A stretch of DNA of 6,459 bases, taken from NCBI GenBank assembly GCA_050251575.1, contig JBFWMP010000157.1, forward strand, positions 1-6,459, given 5' to 3'. The translations under genes were made by a program, and so were the position numbers. This DNA is from X23 sp050251575 (lineage in GTDB: Bacteria > Bacillota > Clostridia > SK-Y3). Below the pieces are notes generated by a model. That model made no database searches. It saw only the letters and a list, made by a program, of their open reading frames with translations, and was not told the DNA's origin. Of this stretch, positions 1-6,029 are shown one piece after another (position 1 is the stretch's first letter; each line of letters starts with the position of its first letter).

Positions 1-1
1 A

Positions 2-223
2 TTAATTTTTATTCCGGTTATACTGCTCTTGGTGTTAAAATTATTTGATTTAGATCTGTTAATGATAGGGATACCTGTAGTCATCACAGCAATGCCTATT
101 CCTGCAAATTCAGCAATATTGGCTGAAAAGTTTGATGGAAATGCTTATTTGGGTGCGCAGTCAGTATTTATATCAACATTATTATCAATACTGACCATTC
201 CTATGATTGCGTTTTTCTTATAG
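2..223 (+). CDS. AEC-family (auxin efflux carrier type) transporter, C-terminal fragment
   Basis: This is the end of a membrane transporter; the start lies outside the window. The open frame runs from base 2 to a TAG stop and gives about 73 residues. They are nearly all hydrophobic: one segment around IPVILLLVLKLF, a second around LLMIGIPVVITAMPIPANSAILA, and a final one ending LSILTIPMIAFFL. The pattern of a Met-Pro turn, a small-residue AN.AILA motif, an acidic/Gly linker (EKFDGNA) and a last helix ending in TIP is what I know from the C-terminus of AEC-family permeases (malonate/auxin carrier type), which carry small organic anions across the cytoplasmic membrane. The substrate cannot be told from this piece. 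The gene converges on the oxidoreductase on the other strand, with a long hairpin between the two stops. The family call rests on remembered sequence patterns. Confidence 0.75.
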   Translation, partial: LIFIPVILLLVLKLFDLDLLMIGIPVVITAMPIPANSAILAEKFDGNAYLGAQSVFISTLLSILTIPMIAFFL

Positions 224-225
224 GA

Positions 226-286
226 GAAGCAAGGGGACTGGGTTGCTGCTTCATTTGCTGAAGCAGCAACCCAGTCCCCTTGCTTC
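226..286. terminator. Perfect 28-bp inverted repeat between convergent genes; probable terminator
   Basis: Bases 226-253 are exactly complementary to 259-286, with a 5-nt loop (TTTGC). The stem is GC-rich in its middle (GGGGACTGGG paired with CCCAGTCCCC). It begins 3 nt after the transporter stop and ends 7 nt before the stop of the oxidoreductase on the - strand, the usual place for a terminator shared by convergent genes. On the + strand the stem is followed by ATTCTTTT, a modest U-rich tract. On the - strand no good T-run follows, so termination in that direction is less certain. Each arm also begins with GAAGCA and ends with TGCTTC, so each could fold on itself as well. Confidence 0.75.
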
Positions 287-292
287 ATTCTT

Positions 293-1390
293 TTACTGCA
301 AATAGTTTGGAGTATCAGATTTTTTATACATATTGGTATAAATGCTATACTTTTTTGATTCTTCAAGAGCATCAACCTTTACCGGCTGCTTTGTTTCAAT
401 GGAAGTTAAGATATCAAAAACCATTTTAACATCACCGTATTCAATTTCAGGGGTAACGGAAATTTCTTCTATCCCTATCATTGCATTATAAAAGTTGAGG
501 AGCTCATTATAATAGCCTCTTTTCGGTGTATAGGGAATGAGTTCCCGGCTTCCGTCACGATAAGCCACATTAATATAACTGCAAACTTTTTCTTCAAGGT
601 AAACCTCACCATTTGTCCCAAATATGCGCAGCCCTACTAAGGGTGCCTGCATCTCTTTGCCGTCAGGATAGTAGGTATATTGTCCGATGACGCCGTTCTT
701 AAATAATATTTGAGTATTTACTGACATGTATGGATTGAAATCTTCCTGTTGGGGTCTTCCCATGGCATATACATGGTCTACCGCTCCAAAGATATGTCTC
801 ATTCCGGCAATATCATGAAGGGCTGCATCAAGAAAAGCCCCACCTTTATAATTAGGGTGCTGACGCCACTCTTTAGCAGCAAAAGTATCTTTTTTCATTT
901 CAGATTCAAAGTTTACTACATTATTTTGAATAAAGTAGACAACTTCACCAATTTTTCCCTGATTGATCACGTCGCGGATTTTATTTATTTCTTCATTATA
1001 TCTGTAGTTTTCAGCCACCATTATTTTTACGTCATGTTCTTTATGAAGGTCCAGCAGACGTTTACAGCCTTCCATGGTAGCTGCAAGAGGTTTCTCGGCA
1101 ATGAGATTTTTATCTGCCTTTATCACGGCTGCAGCGACATCATAGTTTTGAGAAATGGGAACCATCGCATCGACAGCATCGATGTCATCTCTTTTTAGCA
1201 TTTCATGATAGTCTTGGTATACATTTTTCAAATCTAAGTGAATCATTTGTGCAAAGTTTTCTGCATCTGATTTTGTACGATTACATAACGCGACAATCTC
1301 ATACCTATCACTAAGCTGTTGAATTGCAGGCCAGTGCAGTCGTTCCCATGCCATGCCGGTACCGATGACTCCAAGTTTTATTCTGCGCAT
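293..1390 (-). CDS. Gfo/Idh/MocA-family NAD(P)-dependent oxidoreductase
   Basis: This is a complete 365-residue protein of the glucose-fructose oxidoreductase / inositol dehydrogenase / MocA family. These are cytoplasmic enzymes that oxidise or reduce sugars, inositols and related polyols with NAD(P). The N-terminal Rossmann fold shows the dinucleotide-binding loop GVIGTG (residues 7-12) after the first strand. The family EKP motif with its catalytic-site lysine is at residues 99-101 (LIAEKPLAAT). The C-terminal domain has the GG...D...HD motif (G183, G184, D188, H192, D193), where D and H normally lie in the active site. Length is normal for the family. The ATG start is supported by an AAAGGAGA ribosome binding site about 9 nt upstream (near 1399-1406). 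The gene reads toward the transporter and stands alone, with no visible operon partner. The substrate cannot be assigned from sequence, and no signal peptide is seen. Confidence 0.92.
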   Translation of the reverse strand: MRRIKLGVIGTGMAWERLHWPAIQQLSDRYEIVALCNRTKSDAENFAQMIHLDLKNVYQDYHEMLKRDDIDAVDAMVPISQNYDVAAAVIKADKNLIAEKPLAATMEGCKRLLDLHKEHDVKIMVAENYRYNEEINKIRDVINQGKIGEVVYFIQNNVVNFESEMKKDTFAAKEWRQHPNYKGGAFLDAALHDIAGMRHIFGAVDHVYAMGRPQQEDFNPYMSVNTQILFKNGVIGQYTYYPDGKEMQAPLVGLRIFGTNGEVYLEEKVCSYINVAYRDGSRELIPYTPKRGYYNELLNFYNAMIGIEEISVTPEIEYGDVKMVFDILTSIETKQPVKVDALEESKKYSIYTNMYKKSDTPNYLQ

Positions 1391-1423
1391 ATATTTTTTC
1401 TCCTTTCAAAAATAGGGGGTTTG

Positions 1424-1438
1424 CTGTTTGAATAACAG
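1424..1438. promoter_or_regulatory. Small palindrome in the oxidoreductase leader; possible operator
   Basis: CTGTT-TGAAT-AACAG has perfect 5-bp arms around a 5-nt centre. It lies between a possible -10 box (TATAAA on the - strand, rc of 1448-1453) and the ribosome binding site of the Gfo/Idh/MocA gene, a position suited to repressor binding. The -35 region for that -10 is poor (TGTTTA at 17-nt spacing). A 5-bp arm pair can arise by chance in A/T-rich DNA, so this is only a candidate. Confidence 0.25.
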
Positions 1439-1552
1439 TATCTAATATTTATACAAAAACAAGCTTTGCCTAAACATAAGAATTCTATCTATAGTATTTG
1501 AATTAAAGGAAAAAAAATAAATAAAAAGGAGTGGCAAAATTTACAATAAATA

Positions 1553-1729
1553 TTATGAAATAAAAGCAATTCTTTTCATGCGGCGGCCTCTCCAAATTCT
1601 AAAAGTATAGATTCCTTTTATATGAATAAGCTCTCCGCACATTGTGCAGTAATAAGCTTGAAGACATTTTCTCTTGCGTATGACGTAGGTAACTTTTATC
1701 ATCCTTTCTTTACAGTTTTGGCAATACAT
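1553..1729 (-). CDS. Small four-cysteine (zinc-ribbon-like) protein of unknown function
   Basis: This encodes a 58-residue basic protein. Cysteine pairs CxxC at residues 3-6 (CQNC) and CxxC at 28-31 (CTMC, followed by G) are spaced as in a zinc ribbon, with an additional cysteine at 22. The segment between them is basic (RKRK), and the C-terminus is also rich in Arg and Lys (WRGRRMKR), so nucleic-acid contact is possible but not shown. I start it at the ATG at 1727-1729 because AAGGTGGGA (rc of 1737-1745) lies at good distance before it. The frame could extend upstream to a TTG at 1751-1753, adding eight residues, but that start overlaps the ribosome binding site. The gene is divergent from addB. 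I do not recognise the family. The ordered cysteines and good ribosome binding site suggest a real gene. Confidence 0.6.
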   Translation of the reverse strand: MYCQNCKERMIKVTYVIRKRKCLQAYYCTMCGELIHIKGIYTFRIWRGRRMKRIAFIS

Positions 1730-1736
1730 AATCCCG

Positions 1737-1745
1737 TCCCACCTT
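1737..1745 (-). promoter_or_regulatory. Ribosome binding site deciding the start of the four-cysteine protein
   Basis: AAGGTGGGA on the - strand ends 7 nt before the ATG at 1727-1729. It supports that ATG over the in-frame TTG at 1751-1753, which has no comparable purine-rich site before it. Confidence 0.55.
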
Positions 1746-1770
1746 ATTTCCAATGATTTTTAATGCTGTA

Positions 1771-1799
1771 ATTATTTATATTCCATATTATTTGTCCAA
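1771..1799 (-). promoter_or_regulatory. Candidate promoter for the four-cysteine protein gene
   Basis: On the - strand, TTGGAC (rc of 1794-1799) lies 17 nt before AATAAT (rc of 1771-1776), a sigma-A-like pair with a good -10 (5 of 6) and a weak -35 (3 of 6). Transcription would begin near 1764, about 35 nt before the chosen ATG. Judged by eye only. Confidence 0.4.
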
Positions 1800-1802
1800 T
1801 AG

Positions 1803-1815
1803 TCTAATCATTAGA
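1803..1815. promoter_or_regulatory. Palindrome in the divergent promoter region; possible operator
   Basis: TCTAAT-C-ATTAGA is a perfect inverted repeat with 6-bp arms around one base. It lies directly behind the candidate -35 of the small - strand gene and about 25 nt upstream of the candidate addB promoter. A second imperfect palindrome follows at 1824-1838 (TCGTTC-GAA-GAATGA, 5 of 6 pairs). A regulator bound here could affect both divergent genes. No regulator family is recognised. Confidence 0.3.
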
Positions 1816-1840
1816 TAAAAATATCGTTCGAAGAATGATG

Positions 1841-1869
1841 TTTAATAATTATCCTTCCTATGATAAAAT
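1841..1869 (+). promoter_or_regulatory. Candidate addB promoter with extended -10
   Basis: TAAAAT at 1864-1869 is preceded by TG at 1861-1862 with one base between, forming an extended -10 element. TTTAAT at 1841-1846 lies 17 nt upstream as a weak -35. Transcription would start near 1876 and leave a leader of only about 24 nt, just enough for the ribosome binding site. Extended -10 promoters tolerate a weak -35, which fits here. Confidence 0.4.
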
Positions 1870-1881
1870 ATTCTTAACGCG

Positions 1882-1891
1882 AAGGTGGGGG
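1882..1891 (+). promoter_or_regulatory. Ribosome binding site deciding the addB start
   Basis: AAGGTGGGGG lies 8-11 nt before the ATG at 1900. The in-frame GTG at 1885 lies inside this purine stretch and so has no ribosome binding site of its own. Starting at 1900 gives the N-terminus MGLRLIYGRAGSGKS, which begins right before the family's nucleotide-binding loop, as in other AddB proteins. Confidence 0.65.
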
Positions 1892-1899
1892 AATATGCC

Positions 1900-4800
1900 A
1901 TGGGATTGAGGTTGATTTATGGAAGGGCAGGAAGCGGCAAGAGCTATTTCTGTCTTAATGAGATAAAGGAAAAGCTGGAGGATGGCAGAAATACGCCGTT
2001 GATTTTGCTGGTACCGGAGCAGTATACACTGCAAACAGAAAGAAATCTTATCCGAATGCTTGGCTCTGCCGGAATCATGAGGGCAGAGGTGCTAAGCTTT
2101 CAACGTCTTGCCTATAGGGTATTCAACGAGGTTGGCGGCATCACCCGTCAGCATATTAACGCTGCTGGAAAATGCATGATGCTTTATAGAATTATGGATA
2201 GCATGAAGGATGAGTTAAAGTTTTTTTCAAAGGCAGTAAGGCAGCAGGGATTTGTAGATACAATTTGCGGCACCATATCCGAGATGAAACGATATAATGT
2301 TACGACTGAGTTGCTTGCTCATGTAAAGGATCAGCTGCAAGATGATTTGTTAAAAGACAAGCTGGAAGATATCCATAAGATTTACAATGAATTTGAAGCT
2401 GCACTCCATCAAAAATATATGGATGGGGATGATAGTCTTACCATCCTTGCACATAAGCTGGAGGAGTCTGTGCAGCTAAGTGATGCTGAGATTTGGATAG
2501 ATGAATTTTCAGGTTTTACGCCACAAGAATATAAGGTGATTGAGAGGCTATTGTCAAAGGCTGCAAAAGTAAATGTTTCTCTTTGCACCGATTGTTTAGC
2601 TTCAGAAATGGAAAATGATGAATGTGAAATTTTTTCACCTACCAGGAGTACTGCTAAAAAGCTGCAAAAGCTGGCGCAGAGCTGTGGAGTGAATATACAT
2701 AAACCCATAGGTCTAACACAACAAAAGAGTGATAGGTTTGAAGACAGTAAGGAATTAAGACATCTCGAACAATATTATTCGGTTTTCCCTTATCGTATAT
2801 ATTCTGAAAAGACAAGTGATATCAATATTTATTCAGCTGCCAATATTTATTCGGAGGTAGAGAATACCGCAAGGGATATTATTAGTTTGTGCCGTGATAA
2901 AGCAATGAGGTACAGGGATATTGCGGTAGTTACACGAAACTTGACAGGATATGAGAAACTTGTGCAGGCAGTATTCAGCGAGTATGGTATTCCTTGTTTC
3001 ATTGACACAAAGAAGCATATCAATAACCATCCGCTAATACTTCTCGTGTTATCAGCATTGGACATCTTTATAAGAAATTGGTCTTATGAAGCTGTATTCA
3101 AGTATTTAAAAACAGGTTTAACAAATATTGAAAAGCAAGAGATAGATATCCTGGAAAATTATGTGCTTGCTTTTGGAATAAGAGGCAGTACTTGGACAAA
3201 AGGAGAAGCGTGGGAGTACCGTCCCGGAGGAATATCTGGGCAGCAGCAATCATCGGAGTATGAACTTAATACGTTGGACATTGTAAATAAAGCAAGAGAA
3301 AAGATGATAAAGCCTTTTGCAAGCTTTCGCTCGAAGATAAAGGGAAAGAAGAATGCAAGAGAGTTTTGTGCTGCGCTTTTTGAATTTCTTTGTGAGGTGG
3401 GAGTGCCCGAAAGAATTGAAACACGGATGGAAGAGCTCAAACAGGACAAACAAATTAATCTGGCTAACGAGTATGGACAGATTTGGAATATTGTTATCAG
3501 CGTATTTGATCAAGTCGTGGAAGTAATGGGAGATGAGCAGTTTAGCATAGAAAGATTCATAGAAGTACTTGGTGTAGGCTTTAATGAATATAAGATCGGG
3601 TTAATCCCTCCTACATTGGATCAGGTGCTTGTCGGCAGTGTGGAACGCTCAAAAAGCCATCAGATAAAGGCGCTGTATATATTGGGAGTCAATGATGGTA
3701 TTTTTCCTGCCCCGGCAGCAGAGGAAGGGATTTTGACGGATCGAGACAGACAGAACTTGCGTGAACAGGGACTTGAGCTTGCACAGGATACACGGATTCA
3801 GGCCTTTGAGGAGCAATATTTAATATATACTGCTTTGACGACAGCAGGCAGTTATTTGAGGCTCAGCTATCCTATCGCAAATCACGAGGGAAAAACTATG
3901 AGACCTTCTACCATTGTTTCAAGGTTAAAGAAGCTGTTTCCCAGTATTGACCAACACAGCAATATCGTTTCAAATGGCACTGAGAAAGAGGAGATGGAGT
4001 TAGTTGCGGCACCAATACCTACTTTTAACCAACTAGTAGCTGCGATTAGAAAGAAAGCAGAAGGGGTAGAGATGAGCCCTATGTGGCAGGATGTTTATGA
4101 ATGGTACAGCGGTCATGAGCAATGGAGAGACAAATGTGCAGGGGTGCTTGAGGCTGTCCGTTATTCTAATCAAGTGCAATACGCGAATGCAGGAAAAATC
4201 AAGAAGCTTTATGGTACACCTGTCTATTCCAGTATATCCAGGCTGGAGAAATTTGCTTCGTGTCCTTTTGCCTATTATGTGCAGTATGGCTTAAAGGCAA
4301 AAGAAAGAAGAATTTTTCAACTTAGTGCTCCGGATGTCGGAACATTAATACATAGTATTCTGGATGAGTTTTCAAATAGCTTGGAGAAAGAAGGCAGGAG
4401 TTGGAGAGATATAGATCCGGCTTGGTGTGAGCAAAAGGTTTCTGAAATAGTAGAAAGTTTTCTGCAAAAGATGAACGGGTCTATTTTCAACAGTACTTCA
4501 AGGTATAAATATCTGACCGTGCGGCTAAGAAGAGTGCTGACGCGCGCGGTATGGCTGATTGCTCAGCATATTCAAAGGGGAAGCTTTGAACCGTTAGGTT
4601 ATGAGATGGGATTTGAGGATCGGGGACATTTTCCGCCCATCAGTGTGAGCCTGCCTGATGGAGAAGAAATAAGGCTTGTGGGAAGGATCGACAGAGTAGA
4701 TGCCCTACAGTCGGAAAATGGGACGTATCTCAGGATTATCGACTATAAATCAGGTACTAAGGCATTTAAACTGGCAGATGTGTATTATGGATTGCAGATT

Positions 4801-5334
4801 CAGCTCATTACCTATTTGGATGCAATATGGGAGAACGGGGGTAAAAACCTGGGACAGCCTATTTTGCCGGGAGGAATTCTGTATTTTAGAATTGATGATC
4901 CGATTATCAAGAGCAGGGGAGACATTAGTGCACAAGAGATTGAGAAAGAGATTATGAAGCAGCTTAAGATGAAGGGATTATTGCTTGCAGATGTAAAGCT
5001 GATTAGAGAGATGGATCGGGATATAGACGGAGATTCTCTTATCATCCCTGCCAGAGTTAACAAAGGAGATGTGCTTGGAAAGACATCTTGTGCAGCAACC
5101 ATGGAGCAGTTTGAAAAGCTGCGTGGACATGTGAAAAAACTGCTTGCTCAGATGGGCGAGGAGTTGCTCAAGGGGAATGTATCCATTACACCGTACAAGA
5201 AAAATAAGTTCACCTCCTGCAGCTATTGTGATTATGCCTCTGTCTGCCAGTTCGATACCATGATGCAGGATAACAAATATAGAATTCTGCAGGATATGAA
5301 AGACGAAGACGTATGGGGAGCCATTGGGAATTGA
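1900..5334 (+). CDS. addB: ATP-dependent helicase/deoxyribonuclease subunit B (AddB)
   Basis: AddB is the B subunit of the AddAB helicase-nuclease, which resects double-strand DNA ends and loads RecA for recombinational repair. This copy is complete at 1144 residues; B. subtilis AddB is about 1166. The N-terminus has a nucleotide-binding loop GRAGSGKS (residues 8-15). The C-terminal RecB-family nuclease domain shows GRIDRVD (928-934), the metal-binding DYKSG (D948, K950) and the QIQLxxY helix (966-972). Four cysteines frame this domain: C788 (FASCPFAYY) and C1107, C1110, C1116 (CxxCx5C). Their spacing agrees with the iron-sulfur cysteines known in B. subtilis AddB (801, 1121, 1124, 1130), and D948 corresponds to its catalytic D961. 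The central region carries a UvrD-like helicase fold that in AddB recognises Chi rather than unwinding. I take the ATG at 1900 as the start, not the GTG at 1885. addA follows, but only after a 695-nt gap. All key residues are present, so the protein should be active. Confidence 0.97.
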   Translation: MGLRLIYGRAGSGKSYFCLNEIKEKLEDGRNTPLILLVPEQYTLQTERNLIRMLGSAGIMRAEVLSFQRLAYRVFNEVGGITRQHINAAGKCMMLYRIMDSMKDELKFFSKAVRQQGFVDTICGTISEMKRYNVTTELLAHVKDQLQDDLLKDKLEDIHKIYNEFEAALHQKYMDGDDSLTILAHKLEESVQLSDAEIWIDEFSGFTPQEYKVIERLLSKAAKVNVSLCTDCLASEMENDECEIFSPTRSTAKKLQKLAQSCGVNIHKPIGLTQQKSDRFEDSKELRHLEQYYSVFPYRIYSEKTSDINIYSAANIYSEVENTARDIISLCRDKAMRYRDIAVVTRNLTGYEKLVQAVFSEYGIPCFIDTKKHINNHPLILLVLSALDIFIRNWSYEAVFKYLKTGLTNIEKQEIDILENYVLAFGIRGSTWTKGEAWEYRPGGISGQQQSSEYELNTLDIVNKAREKMIKPFASFRSKIKGKKNAREFCAALFEFLCEVGVPERIETRMEELKQDKQINLANEYGQIWNIVISVFDQVVEVMGDEQFSIERFIEVLGVGFNEYKIGLIPPTLDQVLVGSVERSKSHQIKALYILGVNDGIFPAPAAEEGILTDRDRQNLREQGLELAQDTRIQAFEEQYLIYTALTTAGSYLRLSYPIANHEGKTMRPSTIVSRLKKLFPSIDQHSNIVSNGTEKEEMELVAAPIPTFNQLVAAIRKKAEGVEMSPMWQDVYEWYSGHEQWRDKCAGVLEAVRYSNQVQYANAGKIKKLYGTPVYSSISRLEKFASCPFAYYVQYGLKAKERRIFQLSAPDVGTLIHSILDEFSNSLEKEGRSWRDIDPAWCEQKVSEIVESFLQKMNGSIFNSTSRYKYLTVRLRRVLTRAVWLIAQHIQRGSFEPLGYEMGFEDRGHFPPISVSLPDGEEIRLVGRIDRVDALQSENGTYLRIIDYKSGTKAFKLADVYYGLQIQLITYLDAIWENGGKNLGQPILPGGILYFRIDDPIIKSRGDISAQEIEKEIMKQLKMKGLLLADVKLIREMDRDIDGDSLIIPARVNKGDVLGKTSCAATMEQFEKLRGHVKKLLAQMGEELLKGNVSITPYKKNKFTSCSYCDYASVCQFDTMMQDNKYRILQDMKDEDVWGAIGN

Positions 5335-5364
5335 GAAACAAATGCAGATTATCAAATTTGTACG

Positions 5365-5484
5365 GAACGGTTCGAGAGTACTGAAAAAGTCCGTATTCTG
5401 TCATTCTGAATGAAACGAAGTGAAATGAAGAATCTTAAAAGCTGCTTAAATGCTAAGATCCTTCACTTACGTTCAGGATGACAT
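5365..5484 (+). repeat. REP-like palindromic repeat, copy 1
   Basis: This 120-bp unit recurs at 5526-5645 with the same length and three substitutions. Inside it, 5399-5437 and 5454-5483 form a long imperfect hairpin (TGTCATTCTGAA... against ...TTCAGGATGACA), with about 9 extra nt on the left arm. A second, outer pair of arms lies at 5365-5390 and 5509-5534, matching at 22 of 26 positions and including 11 exact pairs of ACTGAAAAAGT with ACTTTTTCAGT. The full element is thus about 170 bp (5365-5534) and its right end overlaps the start of copy 2. The TCATTCTGA...GAAGAATCT style of arm resembles repetitive extragenic palindromes that I recall from many genomes. The repeat lies 31 nt after the addB stop and would be transcribed in any addB-addA message. 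Confidence 0.85.
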
Positions 5485-5525
5485 CTCGAGTTTCTTTTGC
5501 TTAATCATACTTTTTCAGTGGTTTC

Positions 5526-5645
5526 GAACGGTTCGAGAGTACTGAAAAAGTCCGTATTCTGTCATTCTGAATGAAACAAAGTGAAATGAAGAATCTTAAA
5601 AGTTGCTTAAGTGCTAAGATCCTTCACTTACGTTCAGGATGACAT
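5526..5645 (+). repeat. REP-like palindromic repeat, copy 2
   Basis: This is 117 of 120 identical to copy 1, at a constant offset of 161 nt with no gaps. The differences are G to A at 5579 and C to T and A to G in the hairpin loop region. The inner hairpin arms are kept. The outer right arm seen after copy 1 is missing or badly diverged: after 5645 the sequence turns into the leader of the transposase gene, which starts 36 nt later. Its left tip CGAAC-G-GTTCG is a small palindrome shared with the right end of the first element. A REP directly upstream of a RAYT gene is the arrangement expected of this transposon family. Confidence 0.85.
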
Positions 5646-5681
5646 TTTCGGGCATTTTCAACGGCAATTGGCGGTGATGTT

Positions 5682-5993
5682 TTGGATTTGCCACAAAGAA
5701 AAAATATGCGGCTAAAAGATTACGATTACTCACAGGTAGGGTATTATTTTGTTACGATATGTACATATGGTAGACAGTATTTGTTTGGTAAAATAGTGGA
5801 TGGTGCAATGATTCGAGGTTTTAAGGCATCTGTTACAACTAAAATCAATATACTACGCAACACACAGCAATGCCCTGCTTGGCAGTCAAAATATCACGAT
5901 CATATTATCCGGAACAAACAGAATTATCTAAAAGTTTGGGAATATATCAGCACTAATCCGTTAAGATGGCAGGATGATAAATATTTTGTCTAG
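5682..5993 (+). pseudogene. REP-associated tyrosine transposase (RAYT, IS200/Y1 type), internally deleted
   Basis: RAYTs are single-strand DNA transposases of the IS200/IS605 (HUH-Y1) class, thought to mobilise REP palindromes. The open frame gives 103 residues, against roughly 170-200 in whole family members. The N-terminal part is typical (MRLKDYDYSQVGYYFVTICTYGRQYLFGKIVDG, residues 9-41, with Arg/Lys-Gly/Asp-Tyr-Asp-Tyr and YFVTICT). The C-terminal part is also typical (IRGFKASVTTKIN at 44-56, WQSKYHDHIIRN at 67-78, YISTNPLRW at 88-96). The block that should lie between them, with the MPNHxH-type HUH metal site, is absent, and the two parts join in frame at residues 41-44. Y88 matches the position of the catalytic tyrosine. 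Without the HUH site it cannot cut DNA. The start is a TTG preceded by GGCGGTGA; a lost ATG is possible. It lies between REP copy 2 and addA. Confidence 0.8.
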
Positions 5994-6016
5994 GCCTATA
6001 AAAATGAAATACTCAT

Positions 6017-6025
6017 AGGAGGTGG
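6017..6025 (+). promoter_or_regulatory. Strong ribosome binding site of addA
   Basis: AGGAGGTGG ends 4 nt before the ATG at 6030 (7 nt from the AGGAGG core). No other ATG, GTG or TTG in this frame lies between 6030 and the conserved Q motif, so this site fixes the start and confirms that the unusual N-terminal stretch is translated. Confidence 0.85.
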
Positions 6026-6029
6026 TAGA

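Noticed and set aside
749..1198. 149-codon open frame on the + strand opposite the oxidoreductase gene
   Set aside because: It is antisense to a well-supported Gfo/Idh/MocA gene, has no ribosome binding site, and its translation shows no family pattern.
1521..1560. AAAAAGGAGTGG on the + strand resembling a ribosome binding site
   Set aside because: No start codon at a suitable distance opens a meaningful frame. The following frame is short and lies opposite the four-cysteine protein gene.
1885..1899. GTG at 1885 as the addB start
   Set aside because: It lies within the ribosome binding site itself and would add five residues before the conserved N-terminus. ATG 1900 fits the family and the spacing.
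4978..5355. 125-codon open frame on the - strand opposite the 3' end of addB
   Set aside because: It overlaps the conserved Fe-S cysteine region of AddB on the other strand, and the translation has no recognisable motif. The other - strand frames inside addB fail for the same reason.
5365..5645. The two direct repeats as a short CRISPR array
   Set aside because: The units are 120 bp, there are only two, they contain long internal hairpins, and no cas gene is near. A REP/RAYT explanation fits better.
5974..6002. TATAAA at 5997-6002 as a dedicated addA promoter
   Set aside because: The sequence 17 nt upstream (ATGATA) is a poor -35, there is no extended -10, and A/T-rich DNA gives such matches by chance.
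5335..6029. Target-site duplication flanking the inserted REP/RAYT segment
   Set aside because: No convincing direct repeat is seen between the end of addB and the addA leader. IS200/Y1-type elements do not make one, so absence neither supports nor weakens the insertion idea.
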